This document shows positions 45,201 to 57,671 of a stretch of DNA of 64,000 bases, piece by piece. The DNA comes from Colias croceus. Lineage: Eukaryota; Arthropoda; Insecta; Lepidoptera; Pieridae. The DNA is taken from positions 12,501 to 76,500 of the forward strand of contig NC_059547.1 in NCBI RefSeq assembly GCF_905220415.1, given 5' to 3'. Position 1 is the first letter of the stretch, and the number at the start of each line of letters is the position of its first letter. The position numbers were made by a program, and so were the translations under genes. The notes beneath the pieces are model-generated. The model saw only the letters and a list, made by a program, of their open reading frames with translations. It made no database searches and had not been told where the DNA came from.

Positions 45201-47621
45201 GTAAAGTCCACAAATACGGGAACACGGTTGTCCGTAAGTAGCACTCTAGCTGTTTCCCGGCTCGGGGCGGGCGGGTGACGTCTTACTTCAGGCTGACCGA
45301 CAGACGGCCAATGGCTGCCACTAGCCGGAATAAGCCGCCCACACGGCACACACACGGTACAGTGGTCACAGAGTACCTATATCTTCTCTATATTTCGTTT
45401 TCATACAGAAACATCGATAAAATATTTTAAATTGCTTTGATGCCATTGAATTTCTTGATATTTGAGCTAGAATCAGCGCCGTGGCCATTTGGGAAAACTT
45501 GTTTGTACCTTCCCATCATATTTGCAATAATAATACCTACTTCAAAGAAAACATTATGTACTTAAAAATCATGGGGCTCAATTACGTTAACAACTTTTGC
45601 TGATGATGGATGATAATGCTCTACATAATAGTAAAGCATCAGAATAAGAAATTGTTCATGATAGAAATAACAGAATATAGAGAAAAAGCTTTACACACAA
45701 GACATTCTGAGCAATCTACAAAAGGAAGTTAAGCCGTAAATATCTTTGGGAGCGGTTAGCAACTGTTTCAGTTCGCGCACGGCGTACGTATCATGGAGCC
45801 AATTTACCGTTGCTCGATTGTGCATTCAAACTTCGCTGTATGTTCTGAACGTTTCATTTCATTTAATGCTACAGAGCAAGAAATAGAGGGTTGGAAATGT
45901 TGGAATTGCATAAGTAATTTTAAACTAAACTAAATACGGTCGTATATTTAACCATCTTTATGATGATGATCAATGATCTGTCGCACTGCTACTGTAGTTA
46001 TCGTAAAGAGAACCAGTATTTTATAGTTTTAAGATAAAAGTGAAACTACTAGTCATATTGTAAATACACTATTAAATACACTATAAAGTAAAACATTCTT
46101 GTTATTGTGACCTCTCAAGCTGATGCCTGAAATAATAAACAGGCTATGGTCGTCCCCATTGATGCACACGTCTTATTATGTAGCTTAATATGTCTTTCTT
46201 ATCAATCATTATCATTGTGTGCTGCGAGCTCTTAGCCGCTGGAGCGCTGCGTGGGCGGAGAACAAAACACACGCTTTTAGCGAACAAGAGAAACCTGTAA
46301 TGTGTGTTGTTTCTCAGCTATTATAATTTCCTAGTAGAAAAGTAGGCAATGTAGCGCAGGAAATAAAATATATCATACTTTCCATGTAAAATAATAATTA
46401 TAAATACTGTAGAATAAACGTTAGGAAATTTAAAATTGTTAGAAAATATAGAGTACGCACTATATTTGGTTCCAGTAGGCCAGACTACTTATTATTGCTA
46501 TGTGAAAGTGTACATAAATAACAGTGTTAACAGTCTTAGTTAAGTTTTTCGTTATTGACATTAATTCAACACTGACTACGAGCGTGTTAAAATCAATATA
46601 GAAGAAAGGTGACTAAAATAATTCGATTAAAGAGATGCACATGAAGTATGAACTCACACAAGACATTTAAATAAAATGGATATTAAACTTAATATCAAAT
46701 ATCGGTATTAAAATAATTTTAGAACTGGTGTTATTTGCGGATAATCCGAGCTCTTAATATAATTAAATAACCGTAATCACTCGGTTTGCGGCAGATTATA
46801 ATAATAATCATTTGCTAATTTAACACAATTCATTATCGGATAACACAAATGGACAATTCTCTAAGGATAAGTTTATTTTTGTGGTTAAGTATTTTGGTAA
46901 CGTATTTTTTATTTAGTAAAAGTACGTAGTACTTAATTATATTTTTTGTGGTAAGGGCATGATGCGATTTTTTTTAGATTATTACGCTGCAGCTGTAGAA
47001 GTTGAGCAGAAGTAATGTTGTCTCTGTGTCCCTCGGGAGCTGTCAGCGACGTCGGTTCAAGCTGGCTTTAAAATATTTACATTAAGCACGTATATTTTAC
47101 GTATTAGGTATTTAAATAGATTCAGTTTTATTACTTAGTTTTGTAATTTTCGTAGTTATTCAATGCGAAATAGATGAAATCACAAAGTCAAATTCAAATT
47201 AAAATTAGAAAAGTAAAATTATAAATATACCTACTTACATAAAAAATAAAAATATTAGAAAATTCATATAATTCATTCTTAATAAAATGCAATTCGTAAA
47301 CAATCATAATAAACAATTTCATTTTCGGTGATCTTTCTTTTAGTTTTTAATCTTCGTTAAACTCATAATCCAAAGATAATTGCTCTTTCTCATATTCGAG
47401 GAATTTCGCGACAAATGGCGCTGCGTCTGCAGAACATTTAATTCGACGATGATTGTTTGATATTCATTTAAATTAAATTCGAGATTTTTATCATGTCGTT
47501 TCAATTTCCGCTTAAAATCTGAAAAGATTACACCGAAACGATGAGGAAGAAAATGAAATCATAAATACAAGCAAATAAGAAACATTTACATTCTTTAATG
47601 TTATGCTATGGTTATTTGAAA
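42263..47621. other. Long AT-rich region, no gene recognised
   Basis: No exon, RNA gene or intact element could be supported. GC patches at 43450-43560, 44775-44850 (C-rich), 45240-45355 and 46215-46275. Open frames at 44292-44531 (plus) and 45077-45355 (minus) are under 95 codons and lack splice or motif support. Confidence 0.5.
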
Positions 47622-47817
47622 CTAGCTGCTCCGCGCGGTTTCACCCCCGTGGCTCCACTCCTGTTGCCCGTAGCGTGATGAAATATAACCTTCCTCAATA
47701 AATAGGCTATCTAACACCGAAAGAATTTTTCAAATCGGACCAGTAGTTCCCGAGATTAGTGCGTTCAGACAAACAAACAAACAAACAAACTCTTCAGCTT
47801 TATAATATTAGTATAGA
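47622..47817 (-). mobile_element. Helitron-like element, minus orientation
   Basis: Left end CTAGCTGCTCCGCGCGGTTT, right end CTTTATAATATTAGTATAGA. Same family as 18871-19013, with the TCTATACTAATATTATAAAG start and GCTGAAGAGTTTG block in reverse. Confidence 0.8.
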
Positions 47818-48268
47818 TAAAAGGACATTTGAGTGATTAGTACAAAAACTAGTAAATCTAATGCAATGGTAAATAGGTAATCTAATGCATTAAGCTAGTT
47901 AATTGACGAAACTCCTGTAGAATATTATAATTATTCAGTATCCGGGCAGCGTCAGTAGGAACGTTCTCGAATATTCTATTGAAACGAAGCAGTTCACTCT
48001 ATTGGAATTATTGTGGCTCATTGGCGACCACAAAATAGTACTATATAGTATATACTAATGCAGGAATGTAAATTGTTAGAAATGTTGCTGAAACATGAAA
48101 ATATGTTGTTTATAAAGAGATTATTTTTCTTTAAGTAGTACTAGTAGGCACATTAAAAGAAGTTGATTACAAAATTTGTTCAATAGTTATACTTTCTTGG
48201 CATCCGTTTATATTTTATTTTGACGATATTATTTGCTTCCGAGTATTATAACAAGAAAGTAATGCTCT

Positions 48269-48492
48269 TCACGGATTGTCAAGATATGAATATTTATCAT
48301 CATATAAAAAGGGAATAGGCACGTTCTGAAGAACATGACTTTGAAGGGCGCTTTCAAAAGCCTCGGGCGGAATTTGTATTCCAGAAATATCATCTACCTG
48401 TACAGTGTACTCGTCGCTAAAAATCAATGAAGTAATTGATGTTCGGGGCACGTGCGGCGGAAACGCACATAACGGGACTTGTATTGAATCTC
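48269..48492 (-). CDS. Candidate terminal coding exon, unidentified
   Basis: A minus-strand frame of about 73 codons with balanced, protein-like composition (for example DEYTVQVDDISGIQ and NVPIPFLYDDKYSYLDNP), ending in TGA at 48269-48271. The frame opens just after an AG at the higher coordinate, so it could be a last exon joined upstream, but the preceding sequence is not pyrimidine-rich. No family recognised. Chance frame in AT-rich DNA is a real alternative. Confidence 0.3.
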
Positions 48493-49600
48493 ATGCTGTC
48501 TGTCTGTGCCCTGACATTGTGTATATACTATACATATTATGGTAAATCTGCAATATGAGAAACCTTTGGGCTTGGAGCGCGTGTGGTAATCTGAGTGTTA
48601 GGGGAAAGGAATTTCAGTTTGAGATATTTTTGTTTTGTCTTAAAGTCTTTGGTTTGAGGCGATTGATTTCCGTTCGTTGGCTCAAAACAAGAAAAAAAGT
48701 ATGGTATTTTGTTACAATTGTTTGGCTACAAATAAATTTAAAAAAATCCTAGTATTTTTCCTAGTTCATTTATAATAAGAAGTTTTTCACATAGCGACTA
48801 AGTAAGCCACTATATTATGTGACCTGTAAGTGATCTCGTCAATAAACTGAAAGCTGTATTAATTGGCATGCACATAAAAGTCACATCAACATTATCTCGC
48901 GACGCGTCTCGCGAGACTCCGCTGGCACCCGTGAACATATTTTACATTTTTAAATTTTAATATTTTACACCAGTGCTTGCTAAAAATTGAATTTAAATGA
49001 CAGCAATTTTATAATATATAGAAGTTATTTTTGATATGTTTAAATAAATGTATGCACATTTTGCATCGTGTATAATTCTTAAGTGTAGGTAGTTTAAATT
49101 GTCAGAAAAACAAGCTGTTTAGCAAATTGATGAAAGATTAAAATTTTTTTTATTTTATTTTCAATTTAAAAAATCCACACTACAATTATTTCGAAATAAC
49201 TCGTTAATGAAAAAGTAGGTTTAGTTATCACGCTCGAATTACAATGGCTACTGAAACAAGCACGAAGGTGTAGAGATAAGATAGTGGTCATTCATCACTG
49301 GACGCGGGCGCGGGGCCGCGGACGGTCGCAATGTGCAGCCATTTGGACTTCCGTCAGCTGCGCTCAATGTGACGCTATTGATGTATCTATAAATTTTGTA
49401 ATATATAATAAATTTCACTTTTAAATCTATAAAGTAATAAAATAGCTTCTTACGGTCCATTTACATCAAATGAACATAGACCTAGATCTAGAGCAAGAGC
49501 ATTCTTTCGTGATCTTTTAGTGTAAATGAAAATTCGATTTCAACTTAATAGTAGTAAGAACGTTGCACCGAATCTTTTCGAATGTGCTAAATATAATATA

Positions 49601-49956
49601 CAGGGTTACTTGTAAAACACCAGCTATCTCGCAGGACAAGATAGCTAACATCATATTAACGGCTTTTGATAATTTGTTAGATTTTATTTTCATACAAAAA
49701 TAAATATTCATTTAATTTTCCGTTTGAATATGCGCATTCCAAAAATTACGTAAACAAGAAGCGAACGGGAGGGGAAAGGGGGCGTCGCGTCGTCATTTTG
49801 ATAATGAATAGAACATAGACTTACAAATGTTAGGAGAGTTCAATAAAAGCTTAAAAATAATTTATTGCGTTATGCCAAAAGTCGTAGATCAAATGTTGTT
49901 ACTTATGATGTTAGCTATCTTGTCCTGCGAGGTTGCCGGTGTTACAAATAACCCTG
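49601..49956. mobile_element. MITE with long terminal inverted repeats
   Basis: The ends CAGGGTTACTTGTAA and TTACAAATAACCCTG begin inverted repeats of about 55 bp that include CTCGCAGGACAAGATAGCTA at left and its reverse complement at right. TA flanks both ends (49599-49600 and 49957-49958). The 356-bp body has no ORF; its middle holds a GC-rich GGGAGGGGAAAGGGGGCGTC. Non-autonomous Tc1/mariner-like type. Confidence 0.85.
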
Positions 49957-50098
49957 TATAGTGGGGTTAGAATGAACATTCGCTCGTTTGATGTAAATCC
50001 ACCGTTATGCAGCTTAATTGTATTTATACATTTTATGTAGGAAATAGAGATAGGTGTTTAATGAAATATTAATTATCATCTAGTTATTTATATAAAAA

Positions 50099-50271
50099 CT
50101 AGCTTATCGCCCGCGGCTTCGCCCGCTTTCTCTAAAACGACTTGAAATTTAAACTATCCTATCTCTCAAGTTGGATCGAACTGCACATGGTGTGCGAATT
50201 TTATTATAATCGGTTAAGTGGTTTAGGAGTCCATTGAAGACAAACATTGTGACACGAGATTTATATATATT
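50099..50271 (-). mobile_element. Helitron-like element, minus orientation
   Basis: Left end CTAGCTTATCGCCCGCGGCT-TCGCCCGC is the reversed hairpin plus CTAG terminus. The body is shorter and diverged (AAGTTGGATCGAACTGCACA), ending near TTTATATATATTAAGA. Confidence 0.6.
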
Positions 50272-50826
50272 AAGATTGAACTGATAGAGAAATAATTATG
50301 ATTAAAGAGATGATGAAAAATTAGTAAAGCTTTTGCATATAAAAAGTATTAAATGCTTAAAATTAAACCTTATGATATACCTATTTGTTCTAATACCCCG
50401 TCATGTCTATTATACATTTTTCTGTATCTTATATTATCATTTGTTTGAGTACGACGATAAAAGCAAATTGTCTTAAGTAAAAACTTCCGTTTAGATGAAT
50501 TTCATTCGGAGTGCTGTAACAGAACGAATCTAAAAGATTATGAACATTAAGAGCGGCTGTCATTCTGTCAAACACTTTACGGGCGGTTTCTCCAAGATTG
50601 AGTGGAAATTCGGCGGCTCCATGGAGATTGTTTAATAACATTCATTATTTTCTAATTTGTTCAATACTTTCAATACAATATTTTAGAAGACTGTAAAGTT
50701 ATTGGTTGGTATGGACTATGGAGCAAACCGTATTATGCTCGTTCACGTTTTGATAATACATTCACCTCGTTAACATAACTTAAATAACATAGATACATAC
50801 TAATTCAGTTATCTCTATTTTTACAG

Positions 50827-51122
50827 GTGTTACGTGTACAACATTAGTGAAGTGTTAGTGTTATATCGGTTACAAACAGTGTATTCGCGTTAACAGTTGA
50901 TATGCGTCAGGCTTGAGGGCGCAAGTCACCACGCGCACGGCGACGAAGCAGCGATGGCTTGGCCTGAAGTTATGCGATGAGGCGGGCGACGAGGAGGACG
51001 CCATGGACGAGCCCAGCGCCGCCAAGCGGCCCTCCGTGCTGACCATCGACCGCGCCGCCTTCCTGCTGCTGCGCGTCAAGCGAGCCTTCAAGAAAAAGAG
51101 GCAGCAGAGGAAAGAGAAACAG
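50827..51122 (+). CDS. First coding exon of an unidentified plus-strand gene (coding 51003-51122)
   Basis: A good acceptor (TTATCTCTATTTTTACAG) precedes 50827 and a strong donor (CAG|GTGAGT) follows 51122. Coding probably starts at ATG 51003 (GACGCCATGG, good context) and gives 40 codons, phase 0 at the donor. The peptide is MDEPSAAKRPSVLTIDR then a hydrophobic patch AAFLLLRV and a basic stretch KRAFKKKRQQRKEKQ. The frame is closed upstream by a stop at 50898. Two short upstream ORFs (50902-50916 and 50954-50980) lie in the 5' UTR part. Coding bases are GC-rich, as in eIF3b exons 4-7. Downstream exons are not found in the window; the minus-strand gene at 51734-53152 would lie in the next intron. 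Not identified. Confidence 0.6.
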
Positions 51123-51733
51123 TGAGTGTGTTTAAAGCTAAATTTAGATCATTTAGAACGAAATTGCAATTGCTAGAGCACAAACGAAACACAAACATGC
51201 TTTTTAATTATTTTCGAATGAACCACAAAACATGTGTAATTCAGAGCATACTCTAGCTTCGCATATAATTGGATTAGGTTAAGATGTGTGCGCAATGTTT
51301 CGTCGCGATTTCGTTCGCTGGATGGAGAGAAACGATGGAGTGGCTCGGCGTGAAGCAGTATTACAGGGAAGGGAGCGACGCAATCTGCGGCGGTATGGAG
51401 ATGAGTGCTTACCGTTCACCTCACGTACGCGACCTAATCTTTTGCAGAGCTCGCAAATTAAGTAGCTTTGCTGTATTACAATCCTTTATTCTAACATTAC
51501 CATTTGAGATTTCAAGCAAATAAGGTAAATGCTGCTAAAAGGGTTTAGGTGAGTTTGTAAAATATTATGTTCTTCAAACAAGACGTAGTTTTTATTGGAT
51601 TATTCAGTATTTTATACGTGGCATTCAGGTTTGTATTTGGTACAAACAAGCAATGTTTAAAAAAAAAAACACAAAATAATTTATTTTACTCGTTTTATTC
51701 ATTAAGATTTAATAAACAATCTGACAGAGCTGC

Positions 51734-53152
51734 TTAAACAACATTAGCCTTGCTAGTGTTAGCGTTGGCTTCGTCCTGTTTGTTGATGTCTATCTTATTT
51801 TTATTCTCTTGAACCGTTAAATCCTTCTTAACGGAAGCCGACAGAGGCGGTATGAATTTCATTGTTTTGAAGTCATTTCGAATTTCCTTGTCTCCAACTA
51901 TTTTTATAGTACCTTCTTTATGGATATCTTTCTTTTTCATTATTTTTCCCAAATCCAATGCGATTTCCTTTTTCTGTGGAAACAGGAGTAGTTCGACAAA
52001 CTTATGTTTCGTCGGCGAAGTCTGAGTGTTGAATGGTTTATTGGCAATCAGGTTGTCAATGAGGAAGGGTATCGGGAAGCGGCTCGACGGCGCGGGGTTG
52101 GCAATCATTTGACTCTGTTTTGGCCCAAATTCGAATACAATTGAATCTTCTCGCACCTGAAAAAAAGTTGAATTTAAAGATACAGGATACAGCTAGAATA
52201 TTTTGTAAAATACAAGAGTATGTACATAAAACGATTGATAATCATTCATGGTTCAATAATGTTCGTATTGTTTGTATACGTTGTACTTTCTTAAAAGGTA
52301 TTTGTGATTTAATGAAGCTGCGATATAATTATTATTAAATGATTATTATTATTTAGGTACCTACTTCATTATTTATTTAAGTAGCATAGTTTATTTGGTA
52401 AAATTTAATTTAATCTTCATTCTTCAACGGATGTATAATTTTATTAGATTCAATAGTCAATTAAGGTAAATTATTGAAATATGCCTACCTGTTCATGAGA
52501 GTCACAGCATAGAGTGGACATGCTGGGTTCGCGGAAGGAGAAGAGGTCGTTGTTGGTGAGGATCCTGCTGAGGATGTCGGAGGGCTGGCTGCGGGACGCG
52601 TCCTTGAAGTACTTCAGGCTCGAGCAGGGACACGGCTCGTCAGCTGCCTCCGAGGGGGTCAGGAATGTGTTTGTATGTGCCACGTCCGACTTGAGATCTG
52701 AAATCATAAAAAAATATATTAAGCTAATCCGATGTTTTTGTGACTCTATGGTTTTTTAACACACTTCATATATATAAATAAATATTAAATACATCATAAT
52801 AAGATATATTGTAACATAGGCAAAACACATTGCATTTATGACTAAACTTTCTAACGATAATTTCCAAAATGCCAATGTCGCACAAAGTTATTTAACAATA
52901 TCTAGGCTTAGATCTAGGCATATCAGAACAACTTCTAAATACAATTTAGCTTAATCTATAACTTTAAAAATAATATTTGTGACATTAATGTATAAAATAT
53001 TTATTACCTTGCGGTTTCGCGTTGATATAGAAGGCGATATCCATCTTGCCAAGATTGACCAGCGAGTTGGTGACTGTCGGCAGCGTCTTGAAGAATCTGG
53101 CGTCCCGGCCCCGCGCCAGCGACAAGCAGACGAGCAGCAGCAAGCGATACAT
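51734..53152 (-). CDS. Unidentified secreted protein, 3 exons, 258 aa
   Basis: Minus-strand exons 53152-53008, 52697-52489 and 52156-51734 join in phase (145+209+423 = 777 nt). All borders are GT...AG, with pyrimidine-rich acceptors before exons 2 and 3. The start MYRLLLLVCLSLARG is a likely signal peptide cleaved near residues 15-17. The mature part has a small cysteine cluster in exon 2 (EPCPC and later TLCCDSHEQ), a hydrophobic/proline middle (SSRFPIPFLIDNLIANKPF) and a lysine/asparagine-rich, probably disordered C-terminus (ENKNKIDINKQDEANANTSK). No transmembrane segment after the signal. Poly(A) signals (AATAAA on the minus strand) lie at 51694-51699 and 51680-51685, 35-50 nt past the stop. 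I do not recognise the family. Confidence 0.75.
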
Positions 53153-53487
53153 TGTCACCTACTTCTAGTTAATAAATGTACTTACTATAGAACGGTGGAT
53201 TATTATTGGGATTAAAATTATTCATTTTTTGTCAATTTTAATTGTTTAGAATTTCTTTAAATTATACATAACTTAGAAATTCTAGTCTGCTAGAATTCTT
53301 TCTAGTCAGAAAGTTTCTAGTCTTTCTATTTATAGTCAGAAATAAAATAAAAGGTTATGATAAATATAACCTCAATTAAACTTTCATTAAACTGAAAGAT
53401 ATTATCGAGATCGATTCTTATCATAATTGAAATTAGGTAAAAGGCAATTTTATTGAAAAAGCAAATAAAGCGAAACTTCGGACACAA

Positions 53488-53760
53488 TTAGCGTTCAGAA
53501 ATAGAATTTTCCAGCGATTGTTTTAAAGAGCTAACAGTTCCTTTCGATAGGGGCGCGTTAACGAAAAAAACTTTATAATACCGTTCTCCAGGAGTTGGGA
53601 ATTTGTAAAATTCTGCGACGAGACCAGAACGAATAACCATTTGTTTGAAATTCAGGGCAAATCGAATTCCGACGATTTCGCAACATCGATTTGATCGTTT
53701 ATTGGATTCGGGTTTTATGGACATGATTGCGTAATCATTTTCATTTAATTGTGTTGTTTA
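53488..53760 (-). CDS. Small hypothetical ORF
   Basis: Minus-strand frame of about 90 codons, ATG at 53724-53722 (78 aa), open back to about 53760. Composition is balanced (GIRFALNFKQMVIRSGLVAE, FPTPGERYYKVFFVNAP). It lies 335 bp upstream of the secreted-protein gene on the same strand. No family recognised and no splice evidence; may be a chance frame or an exon. Confidence 0.3.
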
Positions 53761-54268
53761 CTTTTCGCACAATTTTAAAATACTTGCCGAAGTAGCGCTC
53801 TACACGTTATGTATATCTTGATATTATTCAGTCTTATCTAGAATCAATAACGAATTATCTTAATATACTATATACCGAGAGAAATTGCATTTTTAATACC
53901 ACTAACACACTGATCACTAATGCGATACAAAAATAAAACATCTTAATTTATTGTGACTCAATATAGAGCATCACAGTCTCTACATGGAAGAATATTAAAG
54001 CGACATTCTAAAAGAGACAACACTTTATATTTAAAATCATCTAATTTCGTACAGCGAACCTGTAACATCTAATCAACGTAACTTAAGTATTCAGGGGAAT
54101 AAGACACGACGTGGATTACCTAATGAATAAATGTGAAATGCATATTAATAGGTATATTATTTGTGAAACCATTTAACTTAAATTATAATCTGGAGCTCTG
54201 GATAATGAAAATATAATATTATAAATTATAATTATGATAATAAAAAACAATGTAGAAACATTAAAACT

Positions 54269-54274
<6 letters not shown>
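53761..54274. other. AT-rich spacer, no gene recognised
   Basis: No coding, RNA or transposon signal seen before the (TA)n tract. Confidence 0.5.

Positions 54275-54321
<47 letters not shown>
54275..54321. repeat. (TA)n microsatellite, left border of LINE unit 1
   Basis: About 23 TA units immediately before the first tandem LINE copy. Matching tracts lie at 57674-57717 and 61366-61385. Confidence 0.95.
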
Positions 54322-54325
<4 letters not shown>

Positions 54326-55234
54326 CCAACTTGGGCACTAAGTTGATCCAGCCCGACTGCCGTGCATTGCCGATTCCACCTTTTCCCCCATATTACTCGA
54401 ATCCGGTTGCATAGATCTTGCCCGGAGTGGCAACGGCGCAAATTTTTGGGCGACGTTGCCAAACGTATTCATGGAGAAATTGATATACTCAACATTTTTA
54501 TTGCTAAGATCTTGAACTGAATCGACTCCGTAACGGCCGAAATTCAGAAACCCATAAACACTTGTTGGCTCCGTTTTATATACCAAATCCAAAGTCGTAT
54601 GTTGATCAGATCCTTTTATATTATCAAAATTACAGCTTTATTTGATCCGACAGAACGAAACTGTATATTAAGTAACGTAGATTAATTTTTCGTAAACACT
54701 ACAGTATTTGTTGGCTCCGTACACAAACATATTATAGTTAGGTAATGTTCCATACATTGCTAAATCCGCCTAGACTAGACGAACTCGACTCAGTAACGGT
54801 TCAAATTTTGAAATGCTCAAACACTTCTTGACTCCGTTTTATATACCAAATCATAAGTCGTATGTTGATCTGTTCCATTTATATGCACTTGCATGATATT
54901 GACATGGGGATATGAAATTAGGGCTAGCAAAAAATCTCCTGAGTTTTATGCAAGTTGAAGAAGTTGACCGTAATTCAATTGAAACTTATAGAAAATGTTG
55001 TGAAACTAAAAATACGGAACCCTAAAAAGATAGATATTTACGAACCTTTCGTCATACAGTGACGGTGATAATTCTCAAGTAGTATGCATCCTACAAATAA
55101 CAACCTACCTCTTGAATCATCAGTAAATATCAAGATAATTATCATAATATTTATTGACATGTAGCGTTCGCCTTTGCCCTGATTCTGATATCAATCTGAT
55201 AAAATAATTAAAATGATAGATTTAGGTCAAACAA

Positions 55235-55663
55235 ATGACGACTCATATTCCTGCACAAATTATCTATTGCGGAGTAAATATGAGTGTACGCAGATCGCCA
55301 ACACGTTTAACCAGCAGTGGTGCAGTGGGTACTACCGGTGGATCGCATCCCGATCTATCGAAGCTAAGTTCGTTTTCTACGAGTTCTACGCCAACTGATA
55401 CTCAAATTACTTACAGAAAACGGAAACAACCGCTAGAACAAGATTGCAGATTTAGTGATGATATGAAGGATATTCGGTCGGAGTTGAGCCGTATTAGTAC
55501 ATTACTTGAAAAATATGTATGCTCAAATGAACAAATAGTAAACAAAATTCATGAAAACATTTCTGAGGTAAAAACACAAATTACCGAAATTAAATCGTCC
55601 AACGAACAATCTTTGAATTTAATTCGCCAAAATACGAATCAAATCAATGAAATTAAGTCATGA
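55235..55663 (+). pseudogene. LINE ORF1 remnant, unit 1
   Basis: 142 codons: a serine/threonine-rich N-terminus (GSHPDLSKLSSFSTSSTPTD) followed by a coiled-coil-like segment (DDMKDIRSELSRISTLLEKY ... NLIRQNTNQINEIKS). In this copy it ends with a TGA where unit 2 reads TCA, so unit 1 was broken after the duplication or has mutated separately. No zinc knuckle remains. Confidence 0.7.
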
Positions 55664-56049
55664 GCATGTATGATAATTACTGAACAAAACATATTATTGA
55701 AGAGTACTATTTCTCAATTAGAATCCCAGATAAACCAGGGTGAGAGTAAAATAAAATTACTGAAATTAAATCTTCAATCAATAAATCAGTCAGTCATGAG
55801 CCAACTCATCGGGTTTTACGTCTAAAAATCAACTTCATATAAATAAAAACTTAATCAAGGAACTACGGGACAGAAAGAGCCGCGAAAAAAATGTAATTTT
55901 TGCTGGTTTCCCAGAATTGACATCTTATAACTCAGAGGAGAGGAAATCTAAAGACAACTACGAAATTTTAAAAATTACCTCACTAATAAGTTCAGACCTA
56001 CCGAAGCCAGTAAAAATATATAATTATAAATAAGCTTAAAAACTTACTT

Positions 56050-57398
56050 CAAACTGTAGTACAGGTCTTGATGGTATTACTACAAAAGCAATTAAATGCA
56101 TCAAAGAAAAATTAAATCATACCTTAAGCGACTGTTTTAACCAAGCCATAATTCAAAGACGTTTTCCGGACTCGTTAAAAATAGCGAAGGTAACTCCTAT
56201 CTATAAGAGTGGCTCAAAATTTGAACCTGGTGACTATAGGCCAATTTCGGTTTTGCCAGTATTGTCAAAAATATTGGAGAAGATTTTACACACGAGATTA
56301 GAAAAATATTTAGACTCATTTAATTTTATTTCAGTGCGTCAATACGGATTTAAGCCAAAAAGTAACACTCTGTCAGCGACTATGGACCTAACTATTTAAA
56401 TGAAACAGAACATTGACACAAACAATATAGTTTTGGGAGTGTTTATTGACCTACAAAAGGCCTTCGATACCGTTTCTCACGAACTTTTAATAAAGAAATT
56501 AACATCCATTAACATTAATGGTAAAGCACTAGATATGCTGAAATCATATTTAAAAAATCGATAAATATTTCACAAATAGTTAAAATAGATACCCACGATA
56601 GCATTCCCTTACCAATTACATGTGGCATACATGGTTCGATTCTAGGCCCATTGCTTTTTTTAATTTATATTAATAATTTACAAGATTTAAAGCTAAATGG
56701 TCACCCACTTTATGCGGATGACACTTGTCTGTTTTATTTTGTTCCCTCTATACATGACATGATAGCGCAAGCACAAAATGAATTAAATAAATGGTTTCAA
56801 TGCAATCTCCTAAAAATATAACAAAATTATTCCGCCATACGCTCCATTTAAAATTAACGGTGTTGTATTAGAACATAAAACCCACGAGAAATAACCTAGA
56901 TTTGCGAATCGGCAGCTCTCTGAAATGTAATTATCACATCGACCATCTAAAAAATAAATTATCAGCACTTCTTAGATCTCTGCGTAATATTACTTCATGC
57001 ATACCCCATAAATTACGCCACACCATCTACAACACGTTAGTAATAGAAGCCTGGGGGAGTGCTTACAAAAATAAATTAGCGCCACTCCAAATTTTACAAA
57101 ATAAAATCATTAAATCATCTTAAACTATCCTTTTTTAACTTCTACAAATAAAATCTACGACGACACTAAAATAATGAATTTAAAACAATTATACTTTTAT
57201 AATACGTGTATGTTCATCCGCAAAGCGCTACATAAAAACATAAATACAAATATTATAATCTCAACATCAAATCGCCACTATCCTAATAGACGAGCTAGCT
57301 ATCTTGCCCTCCCGAAGATCCGAACAAATTATGTAAGGCGAACGGCAACATACGTTTCTATAACGGGAATAAATGTCTTTAAACCTTCAAATGGCTAA
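56050..57398 (+). pseudogene. LINE reverse transcriptase remnant, unit 1
   Basis: Jockey/CR1-like RT blocks are readable with several stops and frameshifts: TGLDGITTKAIK, YRPISVLPVLSKILEKIL, QYGFKPKSNT, GVFIDLQKAFDTVSHEL, ITCGIHGSILGP (lacking PQ against unit 2), and YADDTCLFYF. The post-RT part (56902-57123) and C-terminal tail (57174-57398) follow. Not functional. Confidence 0.85.
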
Positions 57399-57671
57399 GG
57401 CCGCAAGCGACCAATGGCTGAGCTCGGTGGGCTGTGATTGGCTCATTTGAATCGGATCAACAAGAGCTAAAACGCAAAAAAGGTGGATTTGTATAAAAAG
57501 CACGTAATTATTATTATTACTGATCGTGACACTTGTGGCTCCGTTCGGATCCACATACGGACGGTGGTGTGGCAATGGATCCACAAATACCAACCGGATC
57601 AACAAGTGAAAACGGATCAAATAATTACTAACTATATGGCACGTTTGATCAACATAGTGCCCGTGGAGATA

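Noticed and set aside
54338..54592. 84-codon minus-strand frame repeated at 57734-57988
   Set aside because: Conserved only because the DNA is a tandem duplicate; it lies in the LINE 5' region opposite the element's sense strand.
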